From the NCBI GenBank assembly GCA_016932955.1, contig JAFGBV010000067.1, forward strand, positions 1 to 9,771: a stretch of DNA of 9,771 nucleotides, written 5' to 3'. The position numbers were made by a program, and so were the translations under genes. Positions 6,893 to 9,771 of the stretch are shown piece by piece (the first letter of the stretch is position 1; every line of letters begins with the position of its first letter). This stretch comes from Anaerolineales bacterium (lineage in GTDB: Bacteria > Chloroflexota > Anaerolineae > Anaerolineales > UBA4823). Below the pieces are notes generated by a model. The model was not told where the DNA came from, made no database searches, and was given only the letters and a program-made list of their open reading frames with translations.

Positions 6893-7520
6893 ACAACGGG
6901 GTGAGGCTGATCCGGCAGCCATCCCCCTGGCCCTGAAAACCCAACTTGATATGGAACTCACCGGCTGCTACACCGCTCAAGATGCGGCGGCAGTTGAGCT
7001 CGCACCCCTGGCGCTGCATGCCGGGGGTTTCGAGCATTTTGCAGGGTGAGACCTTGGCTTGCAAGCCCTGCCCGGAGATTACGGTCAGCGCCAGAGGGGT
7101 CATCCACTGCATTTCATACAAGAGCTGTTCAGCCTTGGTACGAAACCCCAACCGGGGTGCGATCACATCCAAAAAGCGCGCTCCAGCCAGGTCCAGCTCA
7201 GAAAGCGTGCGGCGCATGTGTTGGACCTCCCCGCGCACATACTCATCAATGCCCTGCCTGCCTAATTGTTCTTCGATGAATTCCAAGTTGCAGCGCGCCA
7301 TCCACTGCCAGTTGTTGTAGGCGGCGGCATATTTTTCTTCATCCGGGACATGCTCGGGGATGGGCATAATACCGGCCTGCCAGACACTGGCCAGCTCTGC
7401 AACAGCCCCCCCGTCCAGGCGTTGGGCGATGAAATCCGGAATGCGGTCATGATATGAGCATGCCGCCTGGAAGGCTTTATGGAATTTTTCCCGGTAGGAC
7501 ATCTTTGAAATCCTATCCAT
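6885..7520 (-). CDS. Unrecognised cytoplasmic protein with a C-terminal cysteine cluster
   Basis: This is a 211-residue protein with no signal peptide or membrane segment. The start at 7520 is chosen because GAGGAGG (7534-7528 on this strand) lies 6 nt upstream; the GTG at 7535 overlaps that site and is rejected. The N-terminal two thirds look helical and rich in Glu, Arg and Trp (SVWQAGIMPIPEHVPDEEK). The C-terminal third has a spaced set of cysteines, C160-x12-C173-x3-C177-x24-C202 (SPCKM, GCELNCRRI, GDGCRISL), that could bind a metal or form a redox site. The pattern faintly recalls small DUF families with a Cys-rich C-terminus (L-2-amino-thiazoline-4-carboxylate hydrolase-like), but I cannot assign it. 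It is transcribed alone from a very good promoter and converges on rubrerythrin. Confidence 0.82.
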   Translation of the reverse strand: MDRISKMSYREKFHKAFQAACSYHDRIPDFIAQRLDGGAVAELASVWQAGIMPIPEHVPDEEKYAAAYNNWQWMARCNLEFIEEQLGRQGIDEYVRGEVQHMRRTLSELDLAGARFLDVIAPRLGFRTKAEQLLYEMQWMTPLALTVISGQGLQAKVSPCKMLETPGMQRQGCELNCRRILSGVAAGEFHIKLGFQGQGDGCRISLTPLSS

Positions 7521-7545
7521 AGAAAGCCTCCTCACTCTTGTCTAT

Positions 7546-7574
7546 ATGATAGTGAATTTTACAGCGAAAGTCAA
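7546..7574 (-). promoter_or_regulatory. Sigma-70-type promoter of the cysteine-cluster protein
   Basis: On the minus strand, TTGACT (7574-7569) and TATCAT (7551-7546) are separated by exactly 17 bp, each one base away from consensus. Transcription would start near 7539, giving a ~20-nt leader that contains the GAGGAGG ribosome site. It is the best match to a housekeeping promoter in the window. Confidence 0.75.
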
Positions 7575-7647
7575 CTGGTTGGTAATTTGGCGCGCTCAAA
7601 GAACAGGTTGGTTGCCTGCCACCCAAGAATTACGGGTCAAAGCAATT

Positions 7648-8550
7648 CTATTTAGCGAAGGAACCCAGAGGTCCAGCAGGGTCGAGCAGCCCGGCGAGGG
7701 CGTCATATGGGAGCAGAACGCTTTGCGCACCGGCGGCATAGGGTGCGACCTGGTACTCCTGGAAGACGACCAGCAACCCTTGCGGTGTGACCGCCCACAC
7801 CTGATAGTTCTCTTGCAGAGCAGCAGCGCCACTCGTGGCAAAGTCGGGGAACATCATATCCGAGCGAGTCTGCAGTTCAGCGATGCACAGGGATGAGACC
7901 AGACCTAAGTAATCTGCGCCTGGCTCGAACAAGTCGGCCAGGGTCAAGACTTTTGCCGCGGTTGTGTCATAGTTAAGCGCGACATAGTATGTGCCTGGGT
8001 GCGCACCGCCAAGGTAGGCAAAGTCTTCGAACAGGATGGAGAGCAGGTCATGCCCGGCGGAGAAGAGCACCTGAGCAGGTGTCTGCTGCGTTGGCGCTTT
8101 ACTGGAGATGGCGAAAGGTATTGCCGGTACCCAGTCAGGTGCGCTGGTAACCTGGTAGTCAACGGTCACAAACCAGCCCATATCTGACTCGGGAGTGCCC
8201 ACCTGTTCGATGGAATAGGACTTCATCCAATCGTCGACCTGAGCCTGCACTGCCTGGGTAAAAGCTGCGTGTTGTACGGCAGCCTCGCCAGAGATGACCG
8301 GCGTGGTGATCTTTATGGTGAAGTCGATGCCCGGCAAGCTGGCATCGAGGAGCTGCGGGAAAATCTGCCAGGACGAATCAGGTTGCCCACCCTGCCCGGA
8401 AACAATCGGCAGCACTGCTTCATACGTGGGAGGGGGTTTTTGCACCAGCGGCAGACTGGATTGGTAGGTCGGCTTGCCTTGCAGCCCCGGGATCGAGCTG
8501 CAGCCAGCCAGGAGAAGAGACAGAGCGAGTAGAAGGGTAAGTGAGCGCAT
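7648..8550 (-). CDS. Lipoprotein with DUF4163 (PdaC-like) and DUF3298 (RsiV-like) domains
   Basis: This is a 300-residue exported lipoprotein. The start at 8550 gives a short signal peptide (MRSLTLLLALSLLLAGC) with lipobox LAGC and acylated Cys17; longer in-frame starts (TTG 8589, ATG 8568) would add a polar extension before the signal peptide. A proline-rich linker (20-60) follows. Residues ~75-190 resemble DUF4163, with the landmark DFAYLGGAHPGTYYVALNYD (about 176-195). Residues ~200-290 resemble DUF3298 (TLADLFEPG, then a final VVFQEYQVAPYAAG and LLPY). These domain pairs occur in peptidoglycan deacetylase PdaC and anti-sigma factor RsiV, where they sit outside the membrane. There is no catalytic deacetylase domain and no membrane helix here, so it may bind wall fragments or a partner. 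The function is unproven. Confidence 0.85.
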   Translation of the reverse strand: MRSLTLLLALSLLLAGCSSIPGLQGKPTYQSSLPLVQKPPPTYEAVLPIVSGQGGQPDSSWQIFPQLLDASLPGIDFTIKITTPVISGEAAVQHAAFTQAVQAQVDDWMKSYSIEQVGTPESDMGWFVTVDYQVTSAPDWVPAIPFAISSKAPTQQTPAQVLFSAGHDLLSILFEDFAYLGGAHPGTYYVALNYDTTAAKVLTLADLFEPGADYLGLVSSLCIAELQTRSDMMFPDFATSGAAALQENYQVWAVTPQGLLVVFQEYQVAPYAAGAQSVLLPYDALAGLLDPAGPLGSFAK

Positions 8551-8556
8551 AGAACT

Positions 8557-8562
8557 ATTATA
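8557..8562 (-). promoter_or_regulatory. TATAAT box only 6 nt before the lipoprotein ATG
   Basis: On the minus strand TATAAT (8562-8557) ends six bases before the ATG at 8550. No Shine-Dalgarno sequence is visible between or upstream. If the box is used, transcription would begin at or next to the start codon, giving a leaderless mRNA. No -35 box is seen at normal spacing (TTGGCA is 21 bp away). Confidence 0.4.
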
Positions 8563-8629
8563 CTGCATGCCTGGTTTTAGGATTGCCAAAGAGGTCTAAG
8601 CCTGAATGAGCCCTTAACTTATCCCAGGC

Positions 8630-8638
8630 TGGTATAAT
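8630..8638 (+). promoter_or_regulatory. Extended -10 promoter of the mutase-subunit/meaB operon
   Basis: TGG-TATAAT (8630-8638) is a perfect extended -10 element. A -35 box is absent, as is common for this promoter class. The start site near 8645 leaves a ~33-nt leader. The ribosome site GGGAG (8668-8672) lies 5 nt before ATG 8678. It points away from the lipoprotein gene, so the 8551-8677 gap is a divergent control region. Confidence 0.6.
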
Positions 8639-8677
8639 TTTAACGAATTAGATTTTACTCAATGATTGGGAGACTGT

Positions 8678-9082
8678 ATGAGCGAACGAAAGATTCGTGT
8701 ATTGATCGCAAAGCCCGGGCTGGACGGGCATGACCGCGGCGCCAAGGTGGTGGCGCGCGCGCTGCGGGACGCCGGCATGGAAGTGATCTATACAGGCCTG
8801 CGCCAGACGCCTGAGATGATTGCCGAGGCTGCCCTGCAAGAAGATGTGGACGCCGTGGGGTTGTCCATTCTTTCTGGGGCGCACATGGCGCTGGTACCGC
8901 GAGTTTTGGAATTGCTCAAGGCCAATAAGCAAGAGCATGTCAAGCTCTTCGTGGGCGGAATCGTCCCCGACGAGGACGCGCCGCGCCTGTTCGAGATGGG
9001 CGTAATGGGCGTGTATGGTCCGGGCACGCTCAGCGATACTTACATCAAAGAGATCCAGCAGGCTGTGCTGGGCGCAGCGTAG
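8678..9082 (+). CDS. mcmA2: Stand-alone cobalamin-binding subunit of methylmalonyl-CoA mutase-type enzyme
   Basis: A 134-residue B12-binding domain, equivalent to the C-terminal domain of fused methylmalonyl-CoA mutase. It holds adenosylcobalamin 'base-off', with the His of DxHxxG as the lower ligand: D16-x-H18-x2-G21 ([11 protein letters not shown]). The other two B12-site motifs are also present: S63-x-L65 (GLSILSGAH) and GG 93-94 ([10 protein letters not shown]). The catalytic (TIM-barrel) subunit must be encoded elsewhere, as in archaeal and some Chloroflexota split mutases. The enzyme interconverts methylmalonyl-CoA and succinyl-CoA. ATG 8678 is preferred over the TTG at 8666, which overlaps the ribosome site. 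meaB begins 15 nt after the stop, supporting this assignment over other B12 mutases such as isobutyryl- or ethylmalonyl-CoA mutase, which cannot be excluded from this subunit alone. Confidence 0.92.
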   Translation: MSERKIRVLIAKPGLDGHDRGAKVVARALRDAGMEVIYTGLRQTPEMIAEAALQEDVDAVGLSILSGAHMALVPRVLELLKANKQEHVKLFVGGIVPDEDAPRLFEMGVMGVYGPGTLSDTYIKEIQQAVLGAA

Positions 9083-9097
9083 CTTACAGGCTGCTGT

Positions 9098-9771
9098 ATG
9101 GAACTGGCACAGGCTGTCCTGGCTGGCGAACGGCTGGCGCTCTCGCGCACGCTGACGCAGGTCGAAAACGATACCCCGCAGGGGCGGGCGGCATTAAATA
9201 TTCTGTTCGCCCATACCGGCCGCGCGCACCTGGTGGGCATCACCGGCGCGCCGGGCACGGGTAAATCGTCGCTGGTGAACCAGCTAGCCCGCCATTACCG
9301 CCAGCCTCCGGCGGGAGAGTCGCCCAGGCGGGTGGCAGTGGTAGCGGTGGACCCCAGCAGCCCATTCACCGGCGGGGCGATCCTGGGTGACCGCATCCGC
9401 ATGCGCGACCTGGCGGGTGACCCGGGCGTTTTCATTCGCTCGATGGCGTCGCGAGGATCATTGGGCGGGATTGCCAGCGCTACGGCTGGCGTGGTGCAGG
9501 TTTTCGATGCGGCCGGCTTCGATATCGTTTTGATCGAGACGGTCGGTGTCGGACAGGCCGAGGTGGACATTGCCCGACTGGCGCATACCACGCTGGTGGT
9601 CGAAGCGCCCGGCTTGGGGGATGATATCCAGGCAATCAAGGCCGGCATTTTGGAGATTGCCGATGTGCTGGTGGTCAACAAAGCCGACCATCCGGGCGTG
9701 GAGAGCACCGAACGGGCGCTGCGCGGCATGCTCGAGCTGGCACACCCCCTGGCGCGTACCTTTGTGCACCA
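9098..9771 (+). CDS. meaB: MeaB/ArgK-family G-protein chaperone of methylmalonyl-CoA mutase (3' end outside window)
   Basis: MeaB is a GTPase (human homologue MMAA) that gates adenosylcobalamin delivery to methylmalonyl-CoA mutase and protects the enzyme from inactivation. The first 224 residues are present. Motifs match the family closely: P-loop GAPGTGKS (50-57), the signature DPSSPFTGGAILGD (85-98), RMRDL (101-105), ETVGVGQAE (147-155, switch region), EAPGLGDDIQAIKAGI (169-184) and NKAD (194-197). The start at 9098 gives a normal-looking N-terminal helix (MELAQAVLAGERLALSRTLTQ); no strong ribosome site is seen, which suggests translational coupling to the mutase subunit 15 nt upstream. The missing C-terminal dimerisation region runs past the window edge. 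Older annotations as 'arginine/ornithine transport ATPase ArgK' are misnomers. Confidence 0.95.
   Translation, partial: MELAQAVLAGERLALSRTLTQVENDTPQGRAALNILFAHTGRAHLVGITGAPGTGKSSLVNQLARHYRQPPAGESPRRVAVVAVDPSSPFTGGAILGDRIRMRDLAGDPGVFIRSMASRGSLGGIASATAGVVQVFDAAGFDIVLIETVGVGQAEVDIARLAHTTLVVEAPGLGDDIQAIKAGILEIADVLVVNKADHPGVESTERALRGMLELAHPLARTFVH

Noticed and set aside
7575..7647. Possible terminator of the lipoprotein gene in the gap before the promoter at 7574
   Set aside because: Two GGTTGGT direct repeats occur, but I see no stable hairpin with a T run on the minus strand.
8551..8589. Longer lipoprotein starting at TTG 8589 or ATG 8568
   Set aside because: It would place polar residues before the signal peptide and has no ribosome site; the 8550 start gives a standard lipoprotein signal.
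1..9771. Defence island or mobile element around the STAND gene
   Set aside because: The flanking genes are housekeeping or metabolic (GTPase, rubrerythrin, mutase subunit, meaB). No transposase, integrase, toxin, nuclease, tRNA or att-like repeat is visible.

Overview
The window looks like an ordinary chromosomal stretch of a GC-rich bacterium, most likely Chloroflexota (Anaerolineae-like). This is inferred from the gene mix: a bacterial DRG-type TGS GTPase, a giant STAND ATPase with WD40 repeats, rubrerythrin, a lone cobalamin-binding mutase subunit followed by meaB, and a DUF4163/DUF3298-like lipoprotein. No 16S rRNA, tRNA, transposase or phage gene is visible, so the taxonomy is only suggestive.

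Layout, left to right. (1) 1-915, +: a GTPase of the DRG/Obg class with a TGS domain, its 5' end cut by the window. (2) 916-1043: a short spacer with purine-rich tandem GGGGACAG-like sequence, a small dyad and a TATAAT box. (3) 1044-6149, +: one 1701-residue STAND protein that fills half the window. It has an N-terminal helical region with a glycine zipper, a coiled coil, an nSTAND1-type P-loop ATPase with winged helix, a transmembrane segment, 17 very regular 41-residue WD40 units and a short conserved-looking tail. (4) 6150-6391: a spacer with two related motifs 60 bp apart, one of them a strong dyad just upstream of the next promoter. (5) 6392-6892, +: rubrerythrin. (6) 6885-7520, -: an unrecognised cysteine-containing protein, overlapping the rubrerythrin gene tail to tail. 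(7) 7648-8550, -: a lipoprotein with DUF4163/DUF3298 features. (8) 8678-9082, +: a stand-alone B12-binding subunit of an acyl-CoA mutase, followed 15 nt later by (9) 9098 to the window end, +: meaB, the GTPase chaperone of methylmalonyl-CoA mutase.

How they work together. The last two genes form an obvious functional unit (methylmalonyl-CoA mutase cofactor handling). Rubrerythrin is a stand-alone oxidative-stress gene with its own promoter. The STAND gene has no defence neighbours and sits alone among housekeeping genes.

The most interesting object is the STAND protein. Its WD40 units are nearly identical in the framework and differ mainly at a few fixed positions. The whole membrane-to-WD40 segment (about 3600-6000) has clearly lower GC than the ATPase half before it and the tail after it. 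This is the architecture of NLR-like recognition proteins (compare fungal HET-D/HET-E), so the gene is a candidate self/non-self or phage sensor whose recognition part evolves by repeat shuffling.
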